Assembly: GCA_048360435.1 (NCBI GenBank)
Contig: DBGCOP010000003.1
Location: 1-64,000 of the forward strand
Direction: 5' to 3'
Length of the DNA stretch: 64,000 nt
Source: Limenecus sp048360435
GTDB taxonomy: Bacteria; Cyanobacteriota; Vampirovibrionia; Gastranaerophilales; Gastranaerophilaceae
The notes under the pieces are model-generated. The model ran no database searches. It was not told the DNA's origin and worked only from the letters and a program-made list of their open reading frames with translations. The translations under genes and the position numbers were made by a program. This document shows positions 16,623-25,183 of the stretch, one piece after another (the stretch's first letter is position 1; each line of letters begins with the position of its first letter).

Positions 16623-19043
16623 TTATAGCGTTATATCGCCTCTTTTTTCCAAGTTGTCTTTAACACTTTGAATAAACTTTTTCGAATCTTCATCAGCAGT
16701 AGACCAGTTTACTGCACATATAGCTCTTTGCACCCAGACAAGCTGTTGGAAAAATTTATTTTGAGAATTCATCGCAGCTAATTTTGAATCCAAATATACA
16801 TGTTGCGCATCCACCAGCTGGGCAATCGGCACATCTGATGTTAAATAATTTTTCTTCACTTCTCTATAATTTTCTTCAGATGAATACATTGCTTTATAAT
16901 TTTTTTCAATGCTGAAATATGAGGCAATGGCTCTATTGATAATATCTCTAATTTGAAGTTCTATTTCAGTTTTGGCTTCATCCTGGTATCTTAAAAGTTC
17001 TTTTTTCTCGGCATCTATCCTCATAATTTCCGCAATTTTTGTTCCACCTTCAAATGGTTTCCACTGGGCAAAAATCCCCAGTTGTCCGTTTGTTGCATTC
17101 GAATTTGGAATTACGACCGGTGCAACCCCGGGAACAGGAAGAGCAACAGCCATTGGTCTTGTGAATTCTCTATTCATCAAAGAAGTATATGTATAAGTCA
17201 ATTTGGCATCAGGCAAAATGAACTTTTGATAATACATGTTTCTTTCATAATCCTTCATTTTTATAGCGGCCTTCAGTTTTGACAACTCAGGAGCAACTTC
17301 AAAAGCTCTGTCACGAAGCATTACAGTAAACTTTTCAAGAGCTTGAGGCGTAGAAACATAGTCTATTATATTGATATCTTTTGTATAAAAAGCAGGGTCC
17401 ATTGCTGTTAAAGACGCAAGCTCAAAATCATCGGTTTGTTTATTATACAAAAGTTTGTTTATTGCAATTTTTAAATTTTTATATTCGGCGTTCATGTCAA
17501 GAAGTTTTTGTTCATTAATATTAAGCTGTGACGCCCAGCGCATTGTTTCTTCCTGACCGCATTTTCCCATTTTTTGACGGACTCTTGCAATTGCAAGAAT
17601 CTCACGTGATTCTTTTACATATTCTTTTTGAATTTCAATAGCATTTTTAAGCATTAATGCATCTATATAGATTGTAGCAATATCTATTCCCATATTTTGT
17701 TCTGTCAGGAATTGTTCGTGTTTTTGAAAATCAAATTTTTTCTTTTGAACAAGTATGTTTGTAACCAAAGCCGGTGAATAAATAACCTGTTCAAGTCCAA
17801 GTTGGAAAACACCTGTCTTTTCGGGGTAAAGGAGCCTTGCAGAATCAGCATACTCGCTGTTATATTGTTGATAACCAAGAGTAACGCCAAAAGTCGGAAG
17901 ATATCTTAAAGCTGCACTCACCGCAGAACGTTTTGCTGCTTTAACAAGAAGTCTTTTTCTTTCAATATCAAGGTTTTGCTTTTCCAGTGTATTAAAAATT
18001 GCCGAAAGATCATACACTGGGACTTTTTTATTGGTTATAATTTCCGCATTATTCATTATTCTCAAATGAGGATCATAGCCTATTTCTTCAGCAGTATCAC
18101 TATTTATGTAAAAAACTTCATCTTCATAAAATTGAATTTTTTCGGTTTTCTTAACCTCACCTTTTAAAGCTCCTTTTATATTAAAAGAAGTAGCTTCTGC
18201 GACTTTTCTGTCTAAGTCATAAGCTCCTGAGCCCAAAAGAACCCCGAGTTCAACATCTTCTTTTCCGAGTGTAGAAAAAGCAGGAATTTTTAATTCATTC
18301 AAGTGTCTGATAAGATGCTTCCTTTCATCAAGGGAAAGATTGAACAAAGGGGTCAAAACAACAGCGTCCACATCTTTTGGTATATTATCAAAAGTTTTGT
18401 CTATATTTTTTGTCGCCGGCACAATTACAAAATTAATACCTTCCAGTTTTGGTTCCAAAAATTTATGCCAGTCATTTCTTGTTTTGTAATAATTTTCGTT
18501 CATTAAAATAGCTGTTTTATTGAAGTTTACAAGTTTTTTAAAAGCATATACACCTTTTACAGACTGTTGAACTGGGTTAAAAAAGCCTTCACCAAAATCT
18601 CTCAAGCCATATTGATCAATAGTCACAACAAATTTCTTTTTGTCCTTCATTGCATTATAATATTTACTGGTCAAATATCCCAAAGAAATAATCATTGTTG
18701 CATCAGACTGCATAGCCTTGTCACTGACAATTTTTACGCTTTCTTTTGTCCAATTGCCAACAAAAACCAGATTGGTAGGAAATTCGGCTTTATAGTCAGG
18801 AGCAGTGGATTGTGTAATTGCTTTTTTAAATTGAGCCAAAACAGCACTATTCTTATCAGACGGACCATCAAAAACAAAAGCATATTTTATAGCTCTTGCA
18901 TTTGGCTTGTATATAATCTGCCGTTCTTTAATGTTCTTCGCTACAACAGCAGACGGTGCTGCATAAACAAGACCTGAATTCATAAAAAACAATAAAAATG
19001 CAAACAAAAGCCCGAAAGGCTTTTTAAACAGAGTCCAATTCAT
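16623..19043 (-). CDS. Periplasmic substrate-binding domain fused to TolC-family protein
   Basis: An 806-residue exported protein with two parts. After a signal peptide (LLFAFLLFFMNSGLVYAA), residues about 45-325 look like an ABC-type uncharacterised substrate-binding (TrpX-like) domain: alternating strand/helix segments such as KYAFVFDGPSDK, DATMIISLGYLTSKYY, DAVVLTPLFNLSLDER and the late ELGVLLGSGAYDLDRKVAE. Residues about 350-790 are a TolC/OEP coiled-coil barrel domain (EITRAP-type repeats: AAKRSAVSAALRYLPTFGVTLGYQQ, NRAIASYFSIEKNYKAMYSSEENY). TolC proteins are normally about 450 residues with no such domain. It stands alone, with a strong AGGGAGAG ribosome site. It may couple ligand recognition in the periplasm to export (inference). 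Confidence 0.75.
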   Translation of the reverse strand: MNWTLFKKPFGLLFAFLLFFMNSGLVYAAPSAVVAKNIKERQIIYKPNARAIKYAFVFDGPSDKNSAVLAQFKKAITQSTAPDYKAEFPTNLVFVGNWTKESVKIVSDKAMQSDATMIISLGYLTSKYYNAMKDKKKFVVTIDQYGLRDFGEGFFNPVQQSVKGVYAFKKLVNFNKTAILMNENYYKTRNDWHKFLEPKLEGINFVIVPATKNIDKTFDNIPKDVDAVVLTPLFNLSLDERKHLIRHLNELKIPAFSTLGKEDVELGVLLGSGAYDLDRKVAEATSFNIKGALKGEVKKTEKIQFYEDEVFYINSDTAEEIGYDPHLRIMNNAEIITNKKVPVYDLSAIFNTLEKQNLDIERKRLLVKAAKRSAVSAALRYLPTFGVTLGYQQYNSEYADSARLLYPEKTGVFQLGLEQVIYSPALVTNILVQKKKFDFQKHEQFLTEQNMGIDIATIYIDALMLKNAIEIQKEYVKESREILAIARVRQKMGKCGQEETMRWASQLNINEQKLLDMNAEYKNLKIAINKLLYNKQTDDFELASLTAMDPAFYTKDINIIDYVSTPQALEKFTVMLRDRAFEVAPELSKLKAAIKMKDYERNMYYQKFILPDAKLTYTYTSLMNREFTRPMAVALPVPGVAPVVIPNSNATNGQLGIFAQWKPFEGGTKIAEIMRIDAEKKELLRYQDEAKTEIELQIRDIINRAIASYFSIEKNYKAMYSSEENYREVKKNYLTSDVPIAQLVDAQHVYLDSKLAAMNSQNKFFQQLVWVQRAICAVNWSTADEDSKKFIQSVKDNLEKRGDITL

Positions 19044-19178
19044 ACTCTCTCCCTAACACGCTATAAACACATTTTTTAAGACCAGTTATTAGAATAATAA
19101 TATTCGAAAATATAAAAAAAGTTAAAAAATATACACTTATTTACTTAATAAAACTTTATATCTAAATAATAAATACTG

Positions 19179-19919
19179 CTAACAGCTCATCCAGCAAACT
19201 TTTATGTCACAAAGTTCTTCTTCTGTTTGCGCATTCTTAATAGAGTGTAGAGTATACACAAAATCCAGATCTTTTTTTTCTTCAACAGTAGAAAAGATTT
19301 TTCCATTCAAACCAATTTCTTTTCTATACCTTATATCAATAATCTTTGCATAATGAGTTTTTCTGAATTCACAAGGAAGCGTTTCCAATGCCCAGACAAT
19401 ATAATTGGAATTGTTTGCATGATGATTAACATCTATGTCATCATACCTTACATCAAAATCTTTAATATAAGAAACATTCTCAATCGGTTCTATTTTTGAA
19501 TATGCTAAATCATCGTCTCTTTTTTCAAAGGGAATCATCATGGGCAAAGTTTTTTGCATAGGCAAAAGATGTCTGGTTTTCATATCAATTAAAGACCAAG
19601 TGCTTGCAACTCTTCCGACAAGTTCTTTTGTGGGAGAAAACAACTTAAAATCACGAAAAGCATAAAGTTTAGAAAGCCCTCTCGGTTCAGTTAATATTCT
19701 AATTGAAGAATAATTTCTAAGCTCCTTATAAATTTCAATATGGTATTTTAATACAACCCAGGCATAATTATTAGCAAATACAAAACTCGGACCAAATCCA
19801 AGAGATTCAGCACTTAAAGTAGCAATATCCTGAAGAATATTTAACAATGAAGCTTCTTTCAAATCTCCATTCATATTCTGCTCATAATACTTTATCTCAT
19901 ATTCTTTTTCCATTAGCAT
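19179..19919 (-). CDS. Acyl-ACP thioesterase (FatA/FatB-like)
   Basis: A 246-residue double hot-dog thioesterase that releases free fatty acid from acyl-ACP. The N-terminal hot-dog segment (EIKYYEQNMNGDLKEASLL, LNILQDIATLSAESLGFG) and the second-domain catalytic stretch RYDDIDVNHHANNSNYI (Asp/Asn/His, about residues 155-172) fit the bacterial Acyl-ACP_TE family. The ATG at 19919 lies 7 nt after GGAG; an ATG two codons later is possible. Its gene is 17 bp downstream of the EmrB-type transporter, so it may be the last gene of the marR-emrA-emrB unit. Whether it feeds the acyl ligase at 14868-16580 is speculation. Confidence 0.85.
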   Translation of the reverse strand: MLMEKEYEIKYYEQNMNGDLKEASLLNILQDIATLSAESLGFGPSFVFANNYAWVVLKYHIEIYKELRNYSSIRILTEPRGLSKLYAFRDFKLFSPTKELVGRVASTWSLIDMKTRHLLPMQKTLPMMIPFEKRDDDLAYSKIEPIENVSYIKDFDVRYDDIDVNHHANNSNYIVWALETLPCEFRKTHYAKIIDIRYRKEIGLNGKIFSTVEEKKDLDFVYTLHSIKNAQTEEELCDIKVCWMSC

Positions 19920-19936
19920 GACAAAACTCCGTTTTT

Positions 19937-21532
19937 TTATTTATTATACACAGGTTTTACTTCAGTTTGTTTGCTTTTCTTATATTTAACTTTTTGGAAT
20001 AGGAAAATCAATGGAGTTAAAGCAACAAGAAGAAGTGCATAAATCTTAAAACAATCCATATAAGCCAACAGGGTAGATTGTTGAATCAGCTGTTTATATA
20101 CAACAACATTAGCTTTAGCAGCGGAAAGGGCGTTGCCTGAAAGCATTGCAATGCCTGATTGTATTGCATTTATTTTTTCTACAAACCCTGAATGAGAATA
20201 TGTCAGATTTCTTATCAAATGAGTCTGGTGCACCTGACTCATTCTGGAAACCATTGTTGATACAGCCGAAGTCCCTATCGCACCGCCAACACTTTTTGCA
20301 AGATTAAATACCCCGGTTGCATTTGTCATCTGGCTGTTTTTCAAGGTAACGAAAGCTATTGTCATTAAAGGAATCATAACCATTGAAAAAGCAACACCGC
20401 ATATTATATTGGGGAGAATAATATTCCCCATAGAGATTTGAAGATTCAAAGTTCCAAACAGTATATTAGAGAAAGCCAAAATAAGCATACCAACTGCAAT
20501 AACCCACCGTTGATCTACTCTATTTGCCAAAAATGCACATATAACAAGACCTGTCAATGAGCCAAAACCTCTGGGGCTGATAGCTAAGCCGCTTAAAGTC
20601 GCAGTATATCCCATTAATTGCTGTAAAAACAAAGGAAGAATAGCAAGTGTTGAATATAACACAGCACCTATTACAAAATGCAGCACTGTTCCGATTGCAA
20701 AGTTTTTATCTTTAAAAACTTTTAAATCAACTATCGGCTCTTTTATTACAAGTTCTCTAATAATAAAAGCGACAAATGTTACAGCAACAACAGTTGCTGA
20801 CCATCTTACCCAGCTCGAGCCAAACCAGTCTGATTTTTGACCGTTATCCAAAATAATCTGTAATACAAAAAGCCAGATTATAAGCAGAATAAATCCCATA
20901 TAATCAACTGACTTTACCTTGCCTTTTCTTGCATAAGGCGGGTCTTCAATATATTTTTTTATTAACCATAAAGAAATAAAACCAACCGGAACATTTATGA
21001 GAAATATCCAGTGCCACGAATATGTATCCGTAATCCAGCCGCCCAAAGTAGGACCTATAATGGGAGCAAAAATAACACCAAACCCAAAAACAGACATCGC
21101 AACACCACGTTCTTCAGGCGGAAACTCTTCCATCATTACAGCCTGAGAAATAGGCATAATAGCACCGCCGCCAATCCCTTGAATGACACGTGCAATGATA
21201 AGCATTGTCATACTTGTTGCCATTCCGCAAAGTGCCGAAGCTATTGTAAACAAAAATGTTGATAACAGAAGAAAATTCTTTCTGCCCAAAAGTGTAGAAA
21301 ACCAGGCAGTAGAAGGAATAATTACACCATTGGCAACCAGATAACTGGTTAAAACCCAAGTGGATTCATCTCTTGTTGCAGAAAAAGAACCTGCAATATG
21401 AGGCAGGGCTACATTCGCAATTGATGAATCCAATACAACCATAAAGATTGTAAGCATAACTGCACCTGCGCTATACCATGGATTTCGTGAAGGTTTCCAA
21501 TTTTCTTCCGTTGTGATTGCTGTTTCTGACAT
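19937..21532 (-). CDS. emrB: EmrB/QacA-type (DHA2) MFS multidrug exporter
   Basis: A 531-residue major-facilitator protein with about 14 membrane segments, of the drug:H+ antiporter-2 family. Family signatures include VVLDSSIANVALPHIAGS near residue 35, the motif-C region GVIFAPIIGPTLGGWI near 155, and WHWIFLINVPVG near 172. It follows the membrane-fusion gene by 3 bp and should work with it and a TolC protein to export lipophilic compounds across both membranes. The operon is headed by a MarR regulator, consistent with inducible efflux. Substrates cannot be read from sequence. Confidence 0.92.
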   Translation of the reverse strand: MSETAITTEENWKPSRNPWYSAGAVMLTIFMVVLDSSIANVALPHIAGSFSATRDESTWVLTSYLVANGVIIPSTAWFSTLLGRKNFLLLSTFLFTIASALCGMATSMTMLIIARVIQGIGGGAIMPISQAVMMEEFPPEERGVAMSVFGFGVIFAPIIGPTLGGWITDTYSWHWIFLINVPVGFISLWLIKKYIEDPPYARKGKVKSVDYMGFILLIIWLFVLQIILDNGQKSDWFGSSWVRWSATVVAVTFVAFIIRELVIKEPIVDLKVFKDKNFAIGTVLHFVIGAVLYSTLAILPLFLQQLMGYTATLSGLAISPRGFGSLTGLVICAFLANRVDQRWVIAVGMLILAFSNILFGTLNLQISMGNIILPNIICGVAFSMVMIPLMTIAFVTLKNSQMTNATGVFNLAKSVGGAIGTSAVSTMVSRMSQVHQTHLIRNLTYSHSGFVEKINAIQSGIAMLSGNALSAAKANVVVYKQLIQQSTLLAYMDCFKIYALLLVALTPLIFLFQKVKYKKSKQTEVKPVYNK

Positions 21533-21535
21533 TTA

Positions 21536-22558
21536 TTATTTCACCAATACTTTAGGCACAACACTCATACCCGGTTCAACACTGTATTGCGGATCTATTT
21601 TTGATGTAAATACAATTTTTACAGGAACTCTTTGTACAACCTTTACGTAACTTCCCACAGCATTTTCCGGAGGGAACATACTTGTTTTTGCTCCTGTACT
21701 AGATTGAATAGAATCAACTTTTCCTTCAAGTTTAAGATGTGGATATGCATCTACTTTTATTTTTACCTTTTGTCCAACTCTGATTTTGTTGAGCTGTGTT
21801 TCCTTAAAATTAGCAACAACCCATCTTTTGTCAGGAACAATTGAAAACAAGGGAGCACCCGCATTTATAAATGCACCCTCCTCAGCAGAACGGTTAGTGA
21901 TTTTTCCATCTTCTGAAGCATAAATCTTTGTATATGAAAGTTCAAGTTTTGCCTGATTCATAGCAGCTTCAAGTTTTTTCAATTCAGCATCGGCAACTTT
22001 ATTTTTTGTCGGTGAAAAAACAGTCTGTTGTGCAGCAGCAAATTTAGCCTTTGCAAGCTCATATTTAGACTTTGCATTATCCATTTCCTGTTTTGAAACC
22101 GCACCTTTTTCAAAAAGGTTCTGATATCTTTGATAATCTCTCTCTGCAAGATTCATATCAACTTCAGATGAAGCTTTGTCAACAACAGCTGATTTTTGTT
22201 TGTACAAAGCCATTTCATATGCAGCTTTAGCCTGGTCATATTTTGTTTTGTAATCTCTATCATCAATGGTTAATAACAAATCACCTTTTTTTACATGCTG
22301 GTTGTCGTCTATGTAAAGTTTGTCAATAATACCTGTAACTTTTGGGCTGATTCTGATTATATGTGCTTCTACAAAAGCATCATCAGTTGTTTCAAATGAT
22401 GAAAAATACAACCAGCCTAAAACACATAAAATTAATACAACTATTGAAGGTATCAAAAATCTTTTTTTAACAACCTTTTTTGTTTTTTTTCGTTTGTTTG
22501 TTTTCTCGGTATTATCTGATTTAGAAGCCAAAACTTCTTCTTGATTATTCTCTTCCAT
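21536..22558 (-). CDS. emrA: EmrA/HlyD-type membrane fusion protein
   Basis: A 340-residue periplasmic adaptor. It has a lysine-rich cytoplasmic start, one membrane anchor (about residues 33-50, FLIPSIVVLILCVLGWLYF), a biotinyl-lipoyl-like half (FVEAHIIRISPKVTGII), a long coiled-coil hairpin (about 95-200), the second lipoyl half (EEGAFINAGAPLF) and beta-barrel domains (PDKRWVVANFKETQL). It bridges the EmrB-type pump to an outer-membrane TolC channel. ATG at 22558 follows AGGCGG. It lies between marR and emrB; the divergent TolC protein at 23129 is the likely channel. Confidence 0.92.
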   Translation of the reverse strand: MEENNQEEVLASKSDNTEKTNKRKKTKKVVKKRFLIPSIVVLILCVLGWLYFSSFETTDDAFVEAHIIRISPKVTGIIDKLYIDDNQHVKKGDLLLTIDDRDYKTKYDQAKAAYEMALYKQKSAVVDKASSEVDMNLAERDYQRYQNLFEKGAVSKQEMDNAKSKYELAKAKFAAAQQTVFSPTKNKVADAELKKLEAAMNQAKLELSYTKIYASEDGKITNRSAEEGAFINAGAPLFSIVPDKRWVVANFKETQLNKIRVGQKVKIKVDAYPHLKLEGKVDSIQSSTGAKTSMFPPENAVGSYVKVVQRVPVKIVFTSKIDPQYSVEPGMSVVPKVLVK

Positions 22559-22568
22559 TTTAACCGCC

Positions 22569-23030
22569 TTATATGTCTATTTTGTACTCTTCTTCTATAT
22601 TTTTTCTAACCTGACGTAGCAATCTGACAAGCGTAAGAATTTCTTCATCAGTCATTCCTCTGTATTGCACAGCATTCATTCTATCTTTTAGTGGTTTTGC
22701 CAGATTTGCTTTTTCTTTGCCTTTCTCTGTCAAATATACTTTTAAAATTCTGCGATTATTCGCATCCTTTTCTCTTCTGATATAATCATTTGTTTCCAAA
22801 ATATCAATCATTCTTGTTATATTAGGACGATCTTTGCCCAATATATTAGCTATCTGGGTTTGATACAATCCGTCACCCAGTGACAAAAGGAGTAATATAC
22901 CAAACTGTTCACGGGTGATATTATCCAAACCATGGACATTCAATGTTTTTTGTCCGGCAGCACGATAAACAGATGATGTTAAAGCAATTTCCAAACCTAA
23001 ATCTATATCAATATTCTTTATTTTTTTCAA
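22569..23030 (-). CDS. MarR-family transcriptional regulator of the efflux operon
   Basis: A 153-residue MarR-type winged-helix protein. The recognition region YQTQIANILGKDRPNITRMIDILETNDYI (roughly residues 65-95) and the wing REKDANNRRILKVYLTEKG are typical. It starts with TTG at 23030, behind AGGTTTAG. It heads the emrAB operon and faces a divergent TolC gene, with a perfect palindrome between them that suits a MarR dimer. It likely represses both directions until a ligand binds (inferred from the common marR-emrAB arrangement). Confidence 0.9.
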   Translation of the reverse strand: MKKIKNIDIDLGLEIALTSSVYRAAGQKTLNVHGLDNITREQFGILLLLSLGDGLYQTQIANILGKDRPNITRMIDILETNDYIRREKDANNRRILKVYLTEKGKEKANLAKPLKDRMNAVQYRGMTDEEILTLVRLLRQVRKNIEEEYKIDI

Positions 23031-23058
23031 TTTCTAAACCTGCTCAAATGTTATTATG

Positions 23059-23072
23059 ATAACAATTGTTAT
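23059..23072. promoter_or_regulatory. Putative MarR operator
   Basis: ATAACAATTGTTAT is a perfect 14-bp palindrome centred in the 98-bp space between marR and the divergent tolC-like gene. On the minus strand it falls between TTATGT and CATAAT, which could be the -35 and -10 (18-bp spacing) of the marR-emrAB promoter. Position and symmetry suit autorepression. Confidence 0.6.
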
Positions 23073-23128
23073 GCTAACATAATTCACTAAAAAAAACAAC
23101 CTGAAAAAAGATGACAAAAGGGTGCAAA

Positions 23129-24568
23129 ATGGCTGATAGAAGGTTAAATACAAAAATTTGTACAATTATATTATGTATTTTGAGTATGAAAATCAGCCCT
23201 GTACATGCCGGAATAAAAGAACTAAAAACAGATAATCTTCAAAAAAAAAGCGCACTGCTTACTTGTACATCAGAATACGGCAGTATTTGCGATTACAGGC
23301 TCACATCAATAAATATCAACTGGTGGGACAATTTTTCAGACCCTTTAATAAAAGAATATATTTACAGAGCAATAGAAAAAAATCACGACCTCAAAAAGGC
23401 CGCTTTACGAACAGAAGAATACAGACAACTTGTAAAATCCTCAATCTCAGACGAATTGCCAAAGCTTATGATCGTGCCATCTTTTTTGAGAGTAAAAACA
23501 GCAGGTGGGAACCAACTAGAAGATATCAGATTTAGTACAACAAGAACAAACATTTACAATATACCCCTTTTTGCAACTTATGAAGCTGATATCTTTTTGA
23601 AAAATCATGACAAAACAAAATCTGCAAAAAAACAAAAAGAAGCAATCGAGTATGAAGAAAAAGCAGCTTATATATCTATGGCCTCGGATGTTGCTTCACT
23701 TTATGTAAACATAATTAAACTGGACAAATTGATCGAAACCCAGACAAAGATAGCTGCGATAAGGGAGAAAATTTATCTTTTGACAAAAGACAGAAATCTC
23801 GCAGGACTGGCTTCAACTTATGACGTTACTTATACTGATAAGCTCCACACAATAGCATTAATAGAGCTAAGTGACTTAAAAAAACAAAGAGCACTTTATC
23901 TTCACCAGCTGGCTGTGTATATTGGAGAGAATCCCTGTGATGAATGTATTCTAAAAAGAAACAGTTTTGACAAACTGGAATATAAAGCGAAAATACCCGA
24001 GTGTATTTCCTCTGAAGCTGCACTAATGAGACCGGATCTTATGAAAGCAGAAGCAGAATTAAAAAAAGCAAAGATAGACATAACAATAGCAAGAAAAGAA
24101 TTTCTTCCAAACATTTCTATTTTCGGTTCTGCGGGGTACAACTCATTACGATTAAAAGGTCTTTTTGACTGGGAAAATATTGCAGCCTTCGTTGGTGTTG
24201 CAGCTGTACAAAAACTCTATACAGGAGGTAAACTTACAGCAAATCTGAGAATAAAAAAAATACAATTTGAGGAACTTTTTGAAAATTATAAACAGGCTGA
24301 TTTGAAAGCTATTCAAGAAATTAATGATTCTTTGTGCATGATAAAATATGACACCCAAAAAGACAAAGATAATAACAAAAAACTTAATCTTGAGAAGAAG
24401 AATTTTGGATTAATCAAGGAAAGATATAATGCAGGGATAATGTCATACCTGCAAATGATTCAATATGAAGAAAATGTCCTGTCTTTGCAGAATGAAAAAG
24501 ACAACTCAAAAGCCCAGAGATTAATAGACTATATGACTCTATATAAAGCAACAGGTACAAAATTGTAA
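23129..24568 (+). CDS. TolC/NodT-like outer-membrane factor of the EmrAB pump
   Basis: A 479-residue OEP-family protein with an N-terminal export signal (TKICTIILCILSMKISPVHA). The early WWDNFSDPLIKEYIYRAIEKN segment is the hallmark of the RND/NodT branch, though no lipobox Cys follows the signal. Two TolC repeats end in QEINDSLCMIKYDTQKDK and RYNAGIMSYLQMIQYEENVL. The ATG at 23129 (AAAGGGTG upstream) fits better than the ATG at 23111. Divergence from marR-emrA-emrB across a shared operator makes it the probable outer channel for that pump. Its stop abuts metW's stop, tail to tail. Confidence 0.85.
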   Translation: MADRRLNTKICTIILCILSMKISPVHAGIKELKTDNLQKKSALLTCTSEYGSICDYRLTSININWWDNFSDPLIKEYIYRAIEKNHDLKKAALRTEEYRQLVKSSISDELPKLMIVPSFLRVKTAGGNQLEDIRFSTTRTNIYNIPLFATYEADIFLKNHDKTKSAKKQKEAIEYEEKAAYISMASDVASLYVNIIKLDKLIETQTKIAAIREKIYLLTKDRNLAGLASTYDVTYTDKLHTIALIELSDLKKQRALYLHQLAVYIGENPCDECILKRNSFDKLEYKAKIPECISSEAALMRPDLMKAEAELKKAKIDITIARKEFLPNISIFGSAGYNSLRLKGLFDWENIAAFVGVAAVQKLYTGGKLTANLRIKKIQFEELFENYKQADLKAIQEINDSLCMIKYDTQKDKDNNKKLNLEKKNFGLIKERYNAGIMSYLQMIQYEENVLSLQNEKDNSKAQRLIDYMTLYKATGTKL

Positions 24569-25183
24569 TTATCTTTTAATAATAAAGATAGCTTCCTCAC
24601 AAAGAAAATTAGTCAAAAATTTGGTTAAAGGATTTTTGCTGATACAGCCTCTTTTTATATAAACTGATTTTTGAATATTTATCTTTCTATCTTTGCAAAA
24701 ATCAAAAAAATCATTGACAGTTAAAAGGTGAATATTTGGAGTATCATACCAACAAAAAGGAAGCATTTTTGACTTTGGCATTCTTCCTTTGAAAAACAGA
24801 TAGAAACGCACTCTCCAATATCCAAAGTTTGGAAAACTAACTACAACCTTTTTTCCTACACGAAGCATCTCTTCGATTACATAATCGGGTTTTTCGGTAG
24901 ATTGAAGGGTTTGATTAAGAATAACATAATCATATTCGTTTTCCGAAAATTCTTTCAATCCTTCATCAATATCCCCCTGAACAATAGAAAGACCTTTTTG
25001 GATACTTTTAATTACATTCTGTTGATTTATTTCTATCCCTGAACCTGTACAGTTTTTTTCATCTATCAGCATTTTTAACAAATCACCCTCACCACAGCCC
25101 AAATCAAGAATCTTTGAGCCTGATTCTATGTTTTGTGCAATGATTGAATAATTTAAGTGAAGAGCATCTTTTGTATTAGTCAT
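24569..25183 (-). CDS. metW: Methionine biosynthesis protein MetW (methyltransferase-like)
   Basis: A 204-residue SAM-methyltransferase-fold protein of the MetW family, which partners MetX in homoserine acylation in several bacteria. Motif I is clear: ILDLGCGEGDLLKML near residue 23; later segments VILNQTLQSTEKPD, VSFPNFGYWRVRF and LPFCWYDTPNIHLLT are characteristic of MetW. The ATG at 25183 overlaps the metX stop (start and stop share GATGACTAA) and has GAGG upstream; a longer frame from a GTG at 25276 would sit inside metX and is rejected. The metX-metW pair is translationally coupled. Confidence 0.9.
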   Translation of the reverse strand: MTNTKDALHLNYSIIAQNIESGSKILDLGCGEGDLLKMLIDEKNCTGSGIEINQQNVIKSIQKGLSIVQGDIDEGLKEFSENEYDYVILNQTLQSTEKPDYVIEEMLRVGKKVVVSFPNFGYWRVRFYLFFKGRMPKSKMLPFCWYDTPNIHLLTVNDFFDFCKDRKINIQKSVYIKRGCISKNPLTKFLTNFLCEEAIFIIKR

